A stretch of 64,000 nucleotides of DNA, taken from the NCBI GenBank assembly GCA_015272395.1, contig JACYLQ010000047.1, forward strand, positions 1 to 64,000. The letters run 5' to 3'. Made by a program: the position numbers and the translations under genes. The notes beneath the pieces were generated by a model. The model had not been told where the DNA came from. It ran no database searches and saw only the letters and a list, made by a program, of their open reading frames with translations. Positions 35,380-45,715 of the stretch are shown in pieces; position 1 is the stretch's first letter; every line of letters starts with the position of its first letter. Origin of the DNA: Calothrix sp. C42_A2020_038. Its GTDB lineage: Bacteria; Cyanobacteriota; Cyanobacteriia; Cyanobacteriales; Nostocaceae.

Positions 35380-37455
35380 ATGCGTCCAAGAAATCGTTCC
35401 AGTGACCGTAAAAATTCACGTAAGCAATCGAAAGTCAATAATAAAGGACTTTACACACGTGCTGTTAAAGATGCTTTTGTTAAGCTGAATCCGAAATCAG
35501 CTATCCGTAATCCGGTTATTTTTTTGGTGTGGATTGGGACTTTAATTACATTTGCTGTAACAATTAACCCATATTTATTTGGTCCGGTAACAGGTCAAAA
35601 TTTACAGTTTTTTAACGGTTTAGTCTCCGCAATTTTATTTCTAACTGTATTATTTGCTAACTTTGCCGAAGCTGTTGCCGAAGGACGTGGTAAAGCACAA
35701 GCCGATGCACTGCGCTCAACCAAATCTGAAACAATAGCTAAAAAACTTGCCTCTGATGGTAGTATCACTGAAGTTTCTTCCACAACTTTGACACGTGGTG
35801 ATATCGTTTATGTGGCAGCTGGTGATATCATTCCTGCTGATGGGGAAGTGACAATGGGGGTTGCGAGTGTAGATGAATCCGCAATCACCGGTGAATCTGC
35901 ACCAGTTTTGAAAGAATCTGGTTCCGATGTTTCTAGTTCCGTAACTGGAGGTACAAGAATTATCTCTGATGAGCTAATTATCCGTATCACTGCAGAACCT
36001 GGTAAAGGCTTTATTGACCGGATGATTGCTCTAGTCGAAGGCGCCGAACGCACTAAAACACCAAATGAAATAGCTTTAACTGTGTTATTGGCTGTTTTAA
36101 CGCTGGTGTTTTTATTTGTGATAGTGACATTACCTGCACTTGCCTATTACGTTAACAGTCCTGTTAGCGTTCCTGTCTTAATTGCCTTACTGGTAGCATT
36201 AATTCCGACCACAATTGGTGGGTTACTTAGCGCTATTGGTATCGCTGGTATGGATAGAGTCGCTCAATTCAATGTTATTGCTAGTTCTGGACGCGCGGTT
36301 GAAGCTTGCGGAGATGTTAATACGTTAATACTAGATAAGACTGGTACGATTACACTTGGGAACCGATTAGCAGAGGAGTTTTTGCCAGTAAACGGACATA
36401 CCATTCAAGAAATAGCGCAGGTAGCCTTATTGGCAAGTATATTCGACGATACACCAGAAGGAAAATCAATTGTTCGTTTAGCAGAACGTTTAGGCGCCAT
36501 TATTGATTTTGATACAAGTTATTGCGAAGGAGTTGAATTTTCGGCAAAAACTCGGATGAGTGGTACAAATTTGCCAGATGGAAGTCAAGTTCGTAAAGGA
36601 GCAGTAGGAGCCATCAAAGGATTTGTCCGTTCTCGAAATGGATACGACTCACCTGAACTTGACATAGCTTACCAGCGAGTCTCTGAACAAGGTGGAACTC
36701 CACTAGCTGTGGCTCTTGATGGCGAAATTTATGGAGTCATTTACCTTAAAGATATTGTTAAACCTGGTATTCGCGAACGGTTTGACCAATTACGACGTAT
36801 GGGTGTACGTACTGTAATGTTAACAGGTGACAACCGGATTACTGCCTCTGTGATTGCCCGTGAAGCAGGAGTAGATGACTTTATCGCTGAAGCTAATCCC
36901 GAAGACAAAATTGACGTTATTCAGCAAGAACAAGCACAAGGTAAAATTGTCGCCATGACAGGAGATGGTACTAATGATGCTCCAGCACTAGCTCAGGCAA
37001 ACGTTGGTGTTGCGATGAATACTGGTACTCAAGCTGCTAAAGAAGCTGCAAATATGGTTGACTTAGACTCAGACCCAACCAAGCTTATTGATATAGTTGG
37101 AATTGGTAAGCAGCTATTGATTACGCGCGGTGCCCTAACAACTTTTTCGATTGCAAATGACATAGCAAAGTATTTTGCGATTATACCCGTATTGTTTGCA
37201 TCAGCAAATTTGCAAAGTTTGAATGTTATGCGCTTAACCAGTGCTAATTCAGCAGTACTATCAGCATTAATTTATAATGCTTTAATTATTCCGGTATTAA
37301 TTCCATTAGCATTAAAAGGTGTGAAATTTCAACCCTTAACAGCAAATCAGTTGTTACAGCAAAATATATTAATCTACGGCTTAGGAGGAGTTATTACACC
37401 ATTTATTGCTATAAAAATTATCGACATTATTATTACTGTTTTAGGGTTAGCATAG
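35380..37455 (+). CDS. kdpB: Potassium-transporting P-type ATPase, catalytic subunit KdpB
   Basis: The 691-residue subunit hydrolyses ATP to power KdpA. The phosphorylation motif DKTGTIT has its Asp at residue 319. ATP-binding and hinge motifs are present: [24 protein letters not shown] and [18 protein letters not shown]. The dephosphorylation motif ITGESAPV is near 168. An N-terminal basic tail ([18 protein letters not shown]) is longer than in E. coli. It is followed after 16 bp by a short gene (kdpG) and then kdpC. All catalytic residues are intact. Confidence 0.96.
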   Translation: MRPRNRSSDRKNSRKQSKVNNKGLYTRAVKDAFVKLNPKSAIRNPVIFLVWIGTLITFAVTINPYLFGPVTGQNLQFFNGLVSAILFLTVLFANFAEAVAEGRGKAQADALRSTKSETIAKKLASDGSITEVSSTTLTRGDIVYVAAGDIIPADGEVTMGVASVDESAITGESAPVLKESGSDVSSSVTGGTRIISDELIIRITAEPGKGFIDRMIALVEGAERTKTPNEIALTVLLAVLTLVFLFVIVTLPALAYYVNSPVSVPVLIALLVALIPTTIGGLLSAIGIAGMDRVAQFNVIASSGRAVEACGDVNTLILDKTGTITLGNRLAEEFLPVNGHTIQEIAQVALLASIFDDTPEGKSIVRLAERLGAIIDFDTSYCEGVEFSAKTRMSGTNLPDGSQVRKGAVGAIKGFVRSRNGYDSPELDIAYQRVSEQGGTPLAVALDGEIYGVIYLKDIVKPGIRERFDQLRRMGVRTVMLTGDNRITASVIAREAGVDDFIAEANPEDKIDVIQQEQAQGKIVAMTGDGTNDAPALAQANVGVAMNTGTQAAKEAANMVDLDSDPTKLIDIVGIGKQLLITRGALTTFSIANDIAKYFAIIPVLFASANLQSLNVMRLTSANSAVLSALIYNALIIPVLIPLALKGVKFQPLTANQLLQQNILIYGLGGVITPFIAIKIIDIIITVLGLA

Positions 37456-37471
37456 ACCAAGGAAGAAAAAT

Positions 37472-37672
37472 ATGTGGAGATGGCGCCGAAAACAACTACC
37501 ATTCATAATATTTCTAGCTATTTGCTTTAATATAGTTCTTTCTCCTCTTGTTTATGCCTCAACCAGCCAACTTGAAGCGCGTCATACATATGCTCTTGTC
37601 GGGCTTGGAATAATTACACTCGGAATCATACTTTATCTATTTGATGTTATATTTCGACCAGAAAGATATTAA
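37472..37672 (+). CDS. kdpG: Small KdpG/KdpF-like membrane protein
   Basis: The 66-residue protein lies exactly between kdpB and kdpC. It has two hydrophobic segments: the first is signal-like (FIIFLAICFNIVLSPLVYA), the second is a TM helix YALVGLGIITLGIILYLFD followed by VIFRPERY. The C-terminal half resembles KdpF, the small stabilising subunit. Position and two-helix form fit KdpG, described in Anabaena kdpABGC(D) operons, where no separate kdpF exists. Its role in complex assembly is inferred from the family. Confidence 0.8.
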   Translation: MWRWRRKQLPFIIFLAICFNIVLSPLVYASTSQLEARHTYALVGLGIITLGIILYLFDVIFRPERY

Positions 37673-37701
37673 ATCCAATTTTTGTTTTATTGCTGTTCTA
37701 T

Positions 37702-38310
37702 ATGTTTATGTTGCGAAATATCTTCCGAGCTATTCGCCTGAGCTTGATTTTATGGTTAATAACAGGTGTTATATATCCATTACTGATATTTGGTGCTGGA
37801 CAATTGCCGATGTTAACTGAAAAAGCAAACGGTAGTATTGTTTATAACTTGGATAACCAACCTTACGGCTCATCTTTAATTGGTCAAGTATTTACATCCG
37901 ATCGGTACTTTCATACTCGTCCCAGTGCAGTACGCTATAGCCAAGGCAAACAAGGTAGACCAACAGGAATATCCGGAGCTAGTAACCTTGCTCCTAGTAA
38001 TCCAAATTTACTCAAGCGTGTCACCGACACTGCTAATGAATTACGCGATGATAATCTACCTTTTTTGGGAGACTTTATTTATACTTCTGCTTCCGGTTTA
38101 GATCCCCATATTTCCCTGAGAGCTGCGCGCGCACAACTCGACCGTGTGGCAAAAGCACGCTCCATACCACAACAAGAAATCATCCCATTGATTAATCGTT
38201 CCACTGACAATCGATTTCTTGGTATTTTTGGTGAACCTGGTGTTAATGTTCTCAAACTCAATTACACTCTTGATTTAAACGAGTTCTTCAATCGGCGCCG
38301 AAACCAGTAA
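37702..38310 (+). CDS. kdpC: Potassium-transporting ATPase subunit KdpC
   Basis: The protein has about 202 residues from the ATG at 37702; a TTG at 37690 and an ATG at 37708 are alternatives, and no good ribosome binding site decides. A single N-terminal TM helix (LILWLITGVIYPLLIFGAGQ) is followed by a periplasmic domain with the family blocks SLIGQVFTSDRYFHTRPSA, GASNLAPSNPNL, SASGLDPHISL and LNVLKLN (here VNVLKLNYTLDLN). KdpC helps ATP binding by the complex. Last recognised gene of the operon; no kdpD or kdpE follows. Confidence 0.94.
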   Translation: MFMLRNIFRAIRLSLILWLITGVIYPLLIFGAGQLPMLTEKANGSIVYNLDNQPYGSSLIGQVFTSDRYFHTRPSAVRYSQGKQGRPTGISGASNLAPSNPNLLKRVTDTANELRDDNLPFLGDFIYTSASGLDPHISLRAARAQLDRVAKARSIPQQEIIPLINRSTDNRFLGIFGEPGVNVLKLNYTLDLNEFFNRRRNQ

Positions 38311-38664
38311 ATTGGAAACACCGTCTTAATTCCCATTGCTATTCGCTATGCTTTTACCCAGATGGTGCGTGAAAGCATTTTAACTTTACATTACATCGCT
38401 TGATTCTGATAGCTTTGATGTCTGACTTTTCACGCTTGAGTTAAAAACCTCTCCCCTAACCCCTCTCCTACAAGGAGAAGAGAACAAATATACTTCCCCC
38501 TTCAAAGTCCGACCATTCAGTACAAATAACAATGCCAACATGTTCAGGGTTGTTACGATGCAATTTGATGAGGGGAGATGTCAAATTCAAAATTATTCGG
38601 TGAAAAGTTGCTCAATGCCGATTACAATGCATAGCATCTATACAGAATTTGGTCGATATCGCGC
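38311..38664. other. Intergenic stretch with dispersed repeats
   Basis: About 350 bp. GGTGCGTGA (38362-38370), with a distant TCACGC, is another member of that inverted repeat family. CTCTCCCCTAACCCCTCTCC around 38450-38470 with AAGGAGAAGAG is the common purine/pyrimidine repeat of Nostocales. A GTG start of the next gene is at its end. No separate gene seen. Confidence 0.55.
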
Positions 38665-39513
38665 GTGTCCACTTCTGCTAAATCCTTCCCAATCTGGGCT
38701 TTTTTGTCACTGTTAACCAATGGCGTATTAGTCCTGGCTATTATCCTGTTGTTTTTACGGCAGCATGGTATGACTGACCTTTTTCGTAAAGCCCCAACTT
38801 CTAATCAAATCAATATCGAAGCACCACAACTTGGCGAACGCCACCAACTTAACTATAAACAGTGGGTAGATATTCTCGCTCGTGAAGCCAAAGTTGTTGC
38901 TGAACAACGTCCGCAGCATTTAACTATATTGCTTGGAGACTCACTATCATTATGGTTTCCATCAGAATTGCTACCAGAAGAACGTACCTGGTTGAATCAA
39001 GGAATTTCTGGAGAAACTAGTACTGGGTTACTAAAACGCTTAAATTTGTTTGACCGTACTCAACCAGAAACAATCTTTATAATGATTGGTATCAACGACT
39101 TAATTCGTGGAGTTGAGAGTAGTAAAATTCTAGATAATCACCGTCAAATTATTGCTTACCTTAAGAGAAAGCATCCCAAATCTCAAATTGTAGTTCAATC
39201 TATATTGCCACATGGTGGAGAAGAAGCAACTTGGGAAGGTAAAGAAAAACTCCTAGCAATTCCCAATAATTGGATTCGTGAACTTAATCAACAGCTACAA
39301 ACTATTGCGATACAAGAAGGTATTAAATATTTAGACTTACATCCCTTATTTGTTAACAAACAGGGCAATATCCGTCTGGACCTAAGTACCGATGGATTGC
39401 ACTTAAGTAAAGACGGATATTTAGTGTGGCGTTCGGCGCTACAGTTGTATAGCGGATTGGAACTTAACTCTATCCCCGCTATGCGGTCTCTCCCTACAAG
39501 TGGGGAGGGGTAA
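38665..39513 (+). CDS. SGNH/GDSL-family hydrolase, membrane-anchored
   Basis: The protein has 282 residues from a GTG start. After an N-terminal TM helix (FLSLLTNGVLVLAIILLFL) comes a lipase/esterase-type SGNH domain: block I LLGDSLSLWF (Ser, about 94), block II Gly in ISGETS, block III IGINDLI (Asn) and block V DGLHLSKDGY (Asp/His, about 250). Such enzymes deacylate lipids or polysaccharides at the envelope; the substrate is unknown. The last 12 or so residues (PAMRSLPTSGEG) are encoded by the common GTGGGGAGGGG repeat, so the original C-terminus has been replaced or extended by repeat DNA. Confidence 0.87.
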   Translation: MSTSAKSFPIWAFLSLLTNGVLVLAIILLFLRQHGMTDLFRKAPTSNQINIEAPQLGERHQLNYKQWVDILAREAKVVAEQRPQHLTILLGDSLSLWFPSELLPEERTWLNQGISGETSTGLLKRLNLFDRTQPETIFIMIGINDLIRGVESSKILDNHRQIIAYLKRKHPKSQIVVQSILPHGGEEATWEGKEKLLAIPNNWIRELNQQLQTIAIQEGIKYLDLHPLFVNKQGNIRLDLSTDGLHLSKDGYLVWRSALQLYSGLELNSIPAMRSLPTSGEG

Positions 39514-39567
39514 GGAGAGCGGTAGAATAAAATGTAGCTAATTTTGAAGATTTTTGAAGATTTATCG

Positions 39568-40776
39568 ATGGATACTAAAGCTTTTAAACGTTCACTACAA
39601 CATTCTGAAAATTACCACCGTCGCGGTTTCGGTTATCAAGCAGAAGTTGCTGCTGAGTTAGAATCTGAATATCAAAGCAATTTAATTCAAGAAATTCGTA
39701 ACAGAAATTACAATTTTAAGCGTGGGGATGTAACGATTCGTTTAGCTCAAGCTTTCGGTTTTTGTTGGGGAGTTGAGCGTGCAGTTGCGATGGCATATGA
39801 AACCCGCAAGCATTTTCCGACTGAGCAAATCTGGATTACCAACGAAATCATTCATAACCCTTCTGTAAACCAGCGCTTACGGGAAATGGATGTGAACTTT
39901 ATCCCTGTAGAAGTTGGCAAAAAGGACTTTTCGGTTGTTGGAAGCGGTGATGTTGTGATTTTACCTGCATTTGGCGCCAGTGTTCAAGAAATGCAGTTAC
40001 TCAACGATAAGGGCTGTAAAATAGTTGACACAACATGCCCGTGGGTTTCCAAAGTTTGGAATACAGTAGAAAAGCATAAAAAAGGCGATTTTACATCCAT
40101 TATTCACGGTAAATACAATCACGAAGAAACTGTTGCCACAAGTTCGTTTGCTGGCAAATATTTAATTGTTTTGAATTTACAACAAGCTGAATATGTCACT
40201 AACTATATCTTGAATGGTGGCGACAAAGATGAATTTATGACAAAATTTAGTAAGGCTTGTTCAGCAGGATTTAATCCTGATGTAGATTTAGAACGAGTTG
40301 GTATTGCTAATCAAACAACAATGCTCAAAGGAGAAACCGAGCAAATTGGCAAACTATTTGAGCGGACAATGATGCAAAAATATGGACCGCAAGAATTGAA
40401 CCAGCATTTTCAAAGCTTCAACACGATTTGTGATGCAACTCAAGAACGTCAAGATGCAATGTTCGAGTTGGTTGATGAAAAACTTGATTTAATGATAGTA
40501 ATTGGTGGATTTAATTCATCGAATACTACTCATCTCCAAGAAATTGCAGTTGAACGTGCAATTCCTTCATACCATATTGATTGTGTAGAACGCATTAAAT
40601 CAGGCAATGCGATCGAACATCGTCAGTTAAACGGAGAATTAAAAATCACAGAAAATTGGTTACCTAATGGAGAAATTGTTGTTGGTGTAACAAGTGGCGC
40701 CTCGACTCCTGATAAAGTAGTTGAGGACGTAATTGAGAAAATTTTTGAACTCAAAGTAACGGCAGCAGTGGTTTAA
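39568..40776 (+). CDS. ispH: 4-hydroxy-3-methylbut-2-enyl diphosphate reductase
   Basis: The protein has 402 residues from ATG 39568 ([10 protein letters not shown]). IspH, an iron-sulfur enzyme, makes IPP and DMAPP at the end of the MEP pathway. Cluster cysteines are in [21 protein letters not shown] and [12 protein letters not shown]. The catalytic Glu region ([12 protein letters not shown]) is seen. Cyanobacterial IspH has this long N-terminal extension. An upstream TTG frame (39544) is less likely. It ends at a 35-bp palindrome convergent with the hopanoid operon, whose squalene precursor depends on its products. Confidence 0.95.
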   Translation: MDTKAFKRSLQHSENYHRRGFGYQAEVAAELESEYQSNLIQEIRNRNYNFKRGDVTIRLAQAFGFCWGVERAVAMAYETRKHFPTEQIWITNEIIHNPSVNQRLREMDVNFIPVEVGKKDFSVVGSGDVVILPAFGASVQEMQLLNDKGCKIVDTTCPWVSKVWNTVEKHKKGDFTSIIHGKYNHEETVATSSFAGKYLIVLNLQQAEYVTNYILNGGDKDEFMTKFSKACSAGFNPDVDLERVGIANQTTMLKGETEQIGKLFERTMMQKYGPQELNQHFQSFNTICDATQERQDAMFELVDEKLDLMIVIGGFNSSNTTHLQEIAVERAIPSYHIDCVERIKSGNAIEHRQLNGELKITENWLPNGEIVVGVTSGASTPDKVVEDVIEKIFELKVTAAVV

Positions 40777-40781
40777 GTGAC

Positions 40782-40816
40782 ATATTAGAGACGCGATTAA
40801 ATCGCGTCTCTAATAT
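40782..40816. terminator. Near-perfect 35-bp palindrome between ispH and hpnH
   Basis: ATATTAGAGACGCGATT (40782-40798), one A, then AATCGCGTCTCTAATAT (40800-40816): 17 perfect base pairs. It sits between converging stop codons, so probably a bidirectional terminator, and belongs to the TAGAGACG repeat family. Confidence 0.8.
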
Positions 40817-40955
40817 ATCTATCGAATTTTACGAATGATTTAGAACTGCCATATCATGCGCGTCAAGTGGAAATAATTATTAATTATTATTATTATGTGT
40901 GGGTATTCTGGGTAGAGAAAGCCTATTCCACAAGTTATGCAAGTTGATTAATTTA

Positions 40956-41972
40956 TTAACCACCCCATAAAACTTTCATTGAGCGCGCAATGTTGGTTGG
41001 TTGCATTGAGTCCATTGCTGCTGTTGGTTCGTAACCACAGTGCATCATACAGTTTGCACATTTAGGGTTGCCACTGGCACGACCGTATTTACTCCAGTCA
41101 GTTTCATCAAGTAGCTCTTGGAAAGTCTTATAATGCCCTTCGTTGAGTAGATAACAGGGTTTTTGCCATCCGAGAACACTGTAACAAGGCATTCCCCAGG
41201 GTGTGCATTCGTAGTCTTTTTCACCTGTAAGAAAATCGAGAAACAGTGGATTATTATTAAAACTCCAGTTCTTTTGACCTGCTTTCCAAGGCGCCAATAT
41301 TTGACGGAATAAGCTGCGTGTCTGTTCACGTTTCAGAAAATGGTCTTGGTCTGGCGCCCATTCATAAGCGTATCCTGGAGAAATTGTCATCCCATCAACA
41401 CCCAAACTCATAACGAAATCAAAGAACTCCTGCATTTCTTTAGGTTCTGTACCATCGAAGACAGTTGTATTTGTTGCTACTTGAAAACCACGTAATTTGG
41501 CGGCACGAATAGCTTTGACCGCAGTATCAAATACTCCCTTACGGTCAACACATTTATCGTGTAAATCGCGCATTCCGTCTAAGTGAATGGAGAAGGTTAG
41601 ATAAGGTGAAGGTGTAAATTTATCCAAACTTTTTTCTAATAACAATCCATTCGTACATAAATAAATAAACTTTTTACGTGCGACTAGTCCACGAACAATT
41701 TCATCTATTTGCGGATGCAGCAAAGGTTCTCCACCTGGGATCGAAACAACAGGGGCGCCGCATTCTTCGACCGCAGCAAAGCACTGCTCAGGAGTAAGAT
41801 TTTGTTTAAGGATTTCAGTTGGATGCTGAATTTTACCACACCCCGAACATGCGAGGTTGCACCGAAACAGCGGTTCGAGCATCAAGACAAGGGGAAAGCG
41901 TTTACGCCCTTTCAAACGTTGGGCAACCAGATATTTACCAATTTCAATTGCTTGCATTAAGTTAATTGACAT
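40956..41972 (-). CDS. hpnH: Radical SAM adenosyl-hopene transferase
   Basis: HpnH joins the 5'-deoxyadenosyl radical from SAM to hopene, forming adenosylhopane, the first step toward C35 hopanoids. The 338-residue protein has the CxxxCxxC cluster-binding motif at Cys38, 42 and 45 ([10 protein letters not shown]), PGGEPLLHP for SAM binding, and C-terminal cysteines ([14 protein letters not shown]) typical of the HpnH branch. It is the last gene of the minus-strand run RND-hpnA-hpnH, 72 bp after hpnA. Length and motifs are fully normal. Confidence 0.94.
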   Translation of the reverse strand: MSINLMQAIEIGKYLVAQRLKGRKRFPLVLMLEPLFRCNLACSGCGKIQHPTEILKQNLTPEQCFAAVEECGAPVVSIPGGEPLLHPQIDEIVRGLVARKKFIYLCTNGLLLEKSLDKFTPSPYLTFSIHLDGMRDLHDKCVDRKGVFDTAVKAIRAAKLRGFQVATNTTVFDGTEPKEMQEFFDFVMSLGVDGMTISPGYAYEWAPDQDHFLKREQTRSLFRQILAPWKAGQKNWSFNNNPLFLDFLTGEKDYECTPWGMPCYSVLGWQKPCYLLNEGHYKTFQELLDETDWSKYGRASGNPKCANCMMHCGYEPTAAMDSMQPTNIARSMKVLWGG

Positions 41973-42044
41973 TGTTCACTCCCCAGTAAATTTATATATC
42001 AAACCATTTCTCAGCAATTTAAGTAAAGAAAACCGTACTTTTTT

Positions 42045-43037
42045 TTATCTTTGACCGACATACCCGTGAGATACAAACCATTCGACTGCATCTTTGAGGG
42101 CTATAGGTACAGGTGTTTGTGGCAAACCAAGTTCACTAACAGCTTTTGATGCGTTGTAATACATTGCATGTTGTGCCATCCGAACTCCATCCACAGGTAA
42201 GCTAGGGTTTTTTCCTAGTCTAGCGAGTACCTTTTCATCCAACCAAGCTACGCTGTAAGGAATCCAATGCGGTATTGTATGTTGTGGTGCAGGTAAGTTA
42301 GTAATTTGTGACAGATGGTCCAGAATTTGCTTCAGTGTCAGATTTTGATTCCCTAGGATATATCGCTCTCCTGATTTTCCTTTGTGGAGCGCAAGCAAAT
42401 GTCCCCATGCGACATCACGCACGTCGATCAGATTTAAACCAGTATTGACATATACAGGCATTTTGCGACGCAAAAACCGCAAAATAATATCTCCTCCAGT
42501 GGGAGTTGGTTTAATATCCATCGGTCCAACAGGAGTACTAGGATTCACAATTACTACTTCTTGACCTGAAGTCGCTGCATTTACAGCTTCTTGTTCTGAC
42601 CAATATTTAGACTTCTTATACTCACCCACAAGTTCATCAACTGGACTCTGGTAAGTTTCATCAACTGGTTTATCGCCAACCCCAATTGCTGCTACCGAAC
42701 TTGTATAGACTGATCGTTCAATACCTGCTCTTTTTGCAGCAGCTAGGATATTGCGCGTCCCTAGAACGTTATTTTGATACAGTAAATCTTTATCTTTTTG
42801 CCATAGAGAATAGTGAGCTGCTACATGAAAAAGATATTGACAACCCACCATGTGTTTCCACAAATCAGGATTATTCAAATCACCTTTGACTATTTCTAGA
42901 TTATGAAGGTTTTTTAAATTATTAAGATTACTCTGATTACGTGCCAGCGCGCGGACAAAATATCCTTGTTGAACGAGCAAGCTAACTAAATTGGCGCCGA
43001 CAAAACCTGTACCACCTGTGACAAATACTTTTTGCAT
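42045..43037 (-). CDS. hpnA: Hopanoid-associated sugar epimerase
   Basis: The 330-residue extended SDR protein has Rossmann motif TGGTGFVGANL (about 7-17), TSSVAAIG (about 117) and the catalytic YKKSK (Tyr/Lys of YxxxK). NPSTPVGPMDIKPTPTG is the block diagnostic of the HpnA family, which is consistently found in hopanoid clusters and thought to act on the side-chain sugar. The start lies 6 bp after the stop of the RND gene, so the two are strongly coupled. It is followed by hpnH. Confidence 0.92.
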   Translation of the reverse strand: MQKVFVTGGTGFVGANLVSLLVQQGYFVRALARNQSNLNNLKNLHNLEIVKGDLNNPDLWKHMVGCQYLFHVAAHYSLWQKDKDLLYQNNVLGTRNILAAAKRAGIERSVYTSSVAAIGVGDKPVDETYQSPVDELVGEYKKSKYWSEQEAVNAATSGQEVVIVNPSTPVGPMDIKPTPTGGDIILRFLRRKMPVYVNTGLNLIDVRDVAWGHLLALHKGKSGERYILGNQNLTLKQILDHLSQITNLPAPQHTIPHWIPYSVAWLDEKVLARLGKNPSLPVDGVRMAQHAMYYNASKAVSELGLPQTPVPIALKDAVEWFVSHGYVGQR

Positions 43038-43042
43038 TTCTC

Positions 43043-45715
43043 TTATTTAAATTGCTTGCGTTTAAACCAATCATCAAGAATTGTATAGAGGACAGGAACG
43101 ACGAATAAACTTAGTACCGTAGTGCTAATTAAGCCTCCAGCAATAGCTATCGCCATTGGTGAACGTAACTCAGAACCAGCGCCAATACCCAATGCGATGG
43201 GTACCATCCCAAAAATAGTGGAAAGTGTAGTCATCATGATTGGGCGAAATCTGACTGGTCCTGCTTCCAGAATTGCTTGGGTACGACTTGCTCCTTGACG
43301 TCGTTCTTGGTTAATATAATCTACAAGTAAAATCGCATTTTTATTGCTAATACCAAGCAAAAAAACAAAACCGATTAACGATATCATTCCAAAATCGCTT
43401 CCCGTAATTAGTAGTGTTATAACTGCTCCAACGAGTGCCAACGGTAATGAAATACCTATTACTACTGGGTCTTGCCAGCCTCCAAATAAGCAAACCAGAA
43501 CGATGATAATACATAATGCTGATAGCATTAGTGTTGAGGCAAAACTGCCAAGAACTTCGTTTTGACGCGCGGAGTCTCCTCCTAGATCTAATTTCACGTC
43601 ACTTGGTATTACATTATTAGTCTCAGTCACTATTTTCTCAGTAGCATCACCTAAAGATAAATCTTTCTCTAAGTTTGCACTGACATACGCTACACGCTGA
43701 TTATTAAGACGTTCGATTTGAAATACTTCGCCACCGAGATTATCTTCACCTGTGTAAGTTATATCTGCAAATCCTGGTATTGTTTTTAGACGCTGTGCAA
43801 TATTTTTTGCTGTTTGATTTATACTGCTAAGATTTTCACCTTTTAATGCAACTTGAAGAGGCTTTTGAGTACCTGTATCAACAAATTGGATATCTTCAAC
43901 GCTAATATCGACATCAGGAATTTGCGGTAAGTTTGCTCGCAACTGTTCTTGAAGGTCAGCAGTTTTAACTTGACGATTTTCTGTCAGCTTGACGTAAAGC
44001 GTACCTTTGTTCAGTTCACCTTCGCGCGAACCTACAGTAGTAAATATCGTTTCAACATCAGGTGCTTTTCTCACAACTGCCTCAATTTTCTTCGCAATTT
44101 CAAGTGAGGTATTCAAAGGGTTGGATAAAAATGAGGGATCTGAAACTGATAACGATGAACTGTCACCAGTAAATAAATTTCCTAAAGCATCTTGGGCAGC
44201 TTGTTTGCTTTGTTCTGCTAATTTAGTTAGCGGTATTGTATATCTAACATTAAACTCACCTCGGTCAAGTTTAGGAATAAAACCTTTGGGAATAATCGGA
44301 ATGATTGCGATGCCAATTACGAAACTCAGCAACGCTAACCCCATTACAATCTTGCGATGATTGAGCGACCAACGCAATAAATCTTGATAAAGTCCCGCAA
44401 AATAACCCCAGCGCCTTTCTGGGAGTGTATGGACACTGTGGTTAGGTTTTATCCAGTAAATTGCTAGTACTGGTGACAGTGTGCGTGCAACCAACAGCGA
44501 AGTTAACATTGCTGCTGACACAGTAATTCCAAAGGGTTTAAAAAATTGTCCTACGACTCCCCCCATTAGACCAATGGGGAGAAAAACTGCTACAGCAGTT
44601 AATGTTGCTGCTGTCACCGTCACTCCAACTTCTGATGTTGCTGAAAACGCAGCTTGACGAGGGGTTTCACCGTTATCGATATGGCGCATAATACTTTCCA
44701 CATCGACTATCGCATCATCAATGATTACACCGATTACCAGCGCCAAGGCAAGTAGTGTGATTGTTTCTAAGTTAAAACCAAACACTGCCATGACAATAAA
44801 TGTTCCTAACAAGGAAATGGGAATTGCCAGTGCAGAAATTAACGTTGCTGACCAATTTCTTAAAAAAGGATAAATTATAAGTACCGCAAGTACAATTCCT
44901 CCCATTAGTGCTTCAATTGTGGAATGAGTTGCTTTGCGAATGTATTCTGCTTGCGTTGAAGCTAAGTTAATTTTGACACCTGGTAGTTTCTTCCGTAGTC
45001 TCTCTACCTCTTGCTCAACTTGATTTACTACCTCAAGAGTATTTGCGTCTCCACGCTTGATAACTTGTAGCGCTAACGTGTCTTGCCCATTAAACCTAAT
45101 TAAAGTGGCGCCAGTGGAGAGTTGGTTTGTAGATTGAGGTTGGCTTGTTGGTTCACCCAATAGCACAACTCTCAAAACTCCAGGCAGTTTGGATATTGAA
45201 GGTAAGATATCATTTCTAGCTATTTTCGCTAAATCACTCAAAGATTTAGAGCTTTCAATCGCATAGCTAACTACTGCTGATTCGTTTAAATTAAACGGTA
45301 TAACTTGATATTGAACACCATCTGTGAATTTTACTTGCTTGAGAACACTCTCGACAGAAAGCTTTGATGCTTCTAAATCTGTCCCCACTGCAAATGCAAG
45401 ACTTACAACTGCTTGTCCTGGATAAGTTGATGAACGAATATCATTCAAATTTTCCAATGACTGAAGACGTTGTTCAATAAGTGTAGTTAACTTGATTTCT
45501 GTATCTTGTGCTGTTGTTAGAGGTGCATTTGCATTTACCACCACTACAGGAAAAGTAATATCTGGAAACAAAGCGTACTTTAACGAAGTAAACGCCAAAA
45601 TTCCAGCTACTACTACAGCCAGCCAAAAAGATAACGTCAACCAAGAACTTTGAATCGCGACTCTTGATATATTAAAACGGTCGCGCACGGATTTAGGAGG
45701 ATTAGCTTTTACCAT
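43043..45715 (-). CDS. RND-family efflux permease (AcrB/HAE1-like), short form, in the hopanoid operon
   Basis: The 890-residue inner-membrane pump has twelve expected TM helices: TM1 near 30, TM2-6 about 268-420, TM7 near 460 and TM8-12 about 740-880. Proton-relay residues are kept: the Asp pair in GVIIDDAIVDVE (about 333) and the Lys in GISNKNAILL. It is roughly 150 residues shorter than usual for AcrB-type pumps, with the loss in the periplasmic porter/docking regions. No membrane-fusion protein or outer membrane channel gene is adjacent. As the first gene of the run leading into hpnA and hpnH, it may move hopanoids; HpnN, a different RND type, does so in other bacteria. Confidence 0.9.
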   Translation of the reverse strand: MVKANPPKSVRDRFNISRVAIQSSWLTLSFWLAVVVAGILAFTSLKYALFPDITFPVVVVNANAPLTTAQDTEIKLTTLIEQRLQSLENLNDIRSSTYPGQAVVSLAFAVGTDLEASKLSVESVLKQVKFTDGVQYQVIPFNLNESAVVSYAIESSKSLSDLAKIARNDILPSISKLPGVLRVVLLGEPTSQPQSTNQLSTGATLIRFNGQDTLALQVIKRGDANTLEVVNQVEQEVERLRKKLPGVKINLASTQAEYIRKATHSTIEALMGGIVLAVLIIYPFLRNWSATLISALAIPISLLGTFIVMAVFGFNLETITLLALALVIGVIIDDAIVDVESIMRHIDNGETPRQAAFSATSEVGVTVTAATLTAVAVFLPIGLMGGVVGQFFKPFGITVSAAMLTSLLVARTLSPVLAIYWIKPNHSVHTLPERRWGYFAGLYQDLLRWSLNHRKIVMGLALLSFVIGIAIIPIIPKGFIPKLDRGEFNVRYTIPLTKLAEQSKQAAQDALGNLFTGDSSSLSVSDPSFLSNPLNTSLEIAKKIEAVVRKAPDVETIFTTVGSREGELNKGTLYVKLTENRQVKTADLQEQLRANLPQIPDVDISVEDIQFVDTGTQKPLQVALKGENLSSINQTAKNIAQRLKTIPGFADITYTGEDNLGGEVFQIERLNNQRVAYVSANLEKDLSLGDATEKIVTETNNVIPSDVKLDLGGDSARQNEVLGSFASTLMLSALCIIIVLVCLFGGWQDPVVIGISLPLALVGAVITLLITGSDFGMISLIGFVFLLGISNKNAILLVDYINQERRQGASRTQAILEAGPVRFRPIMMTTLSTIFGMVPIALGIGAGSELRSPMAIAIAGGLISTTVLSLFVVPVLYTILDDWFKRKQFK

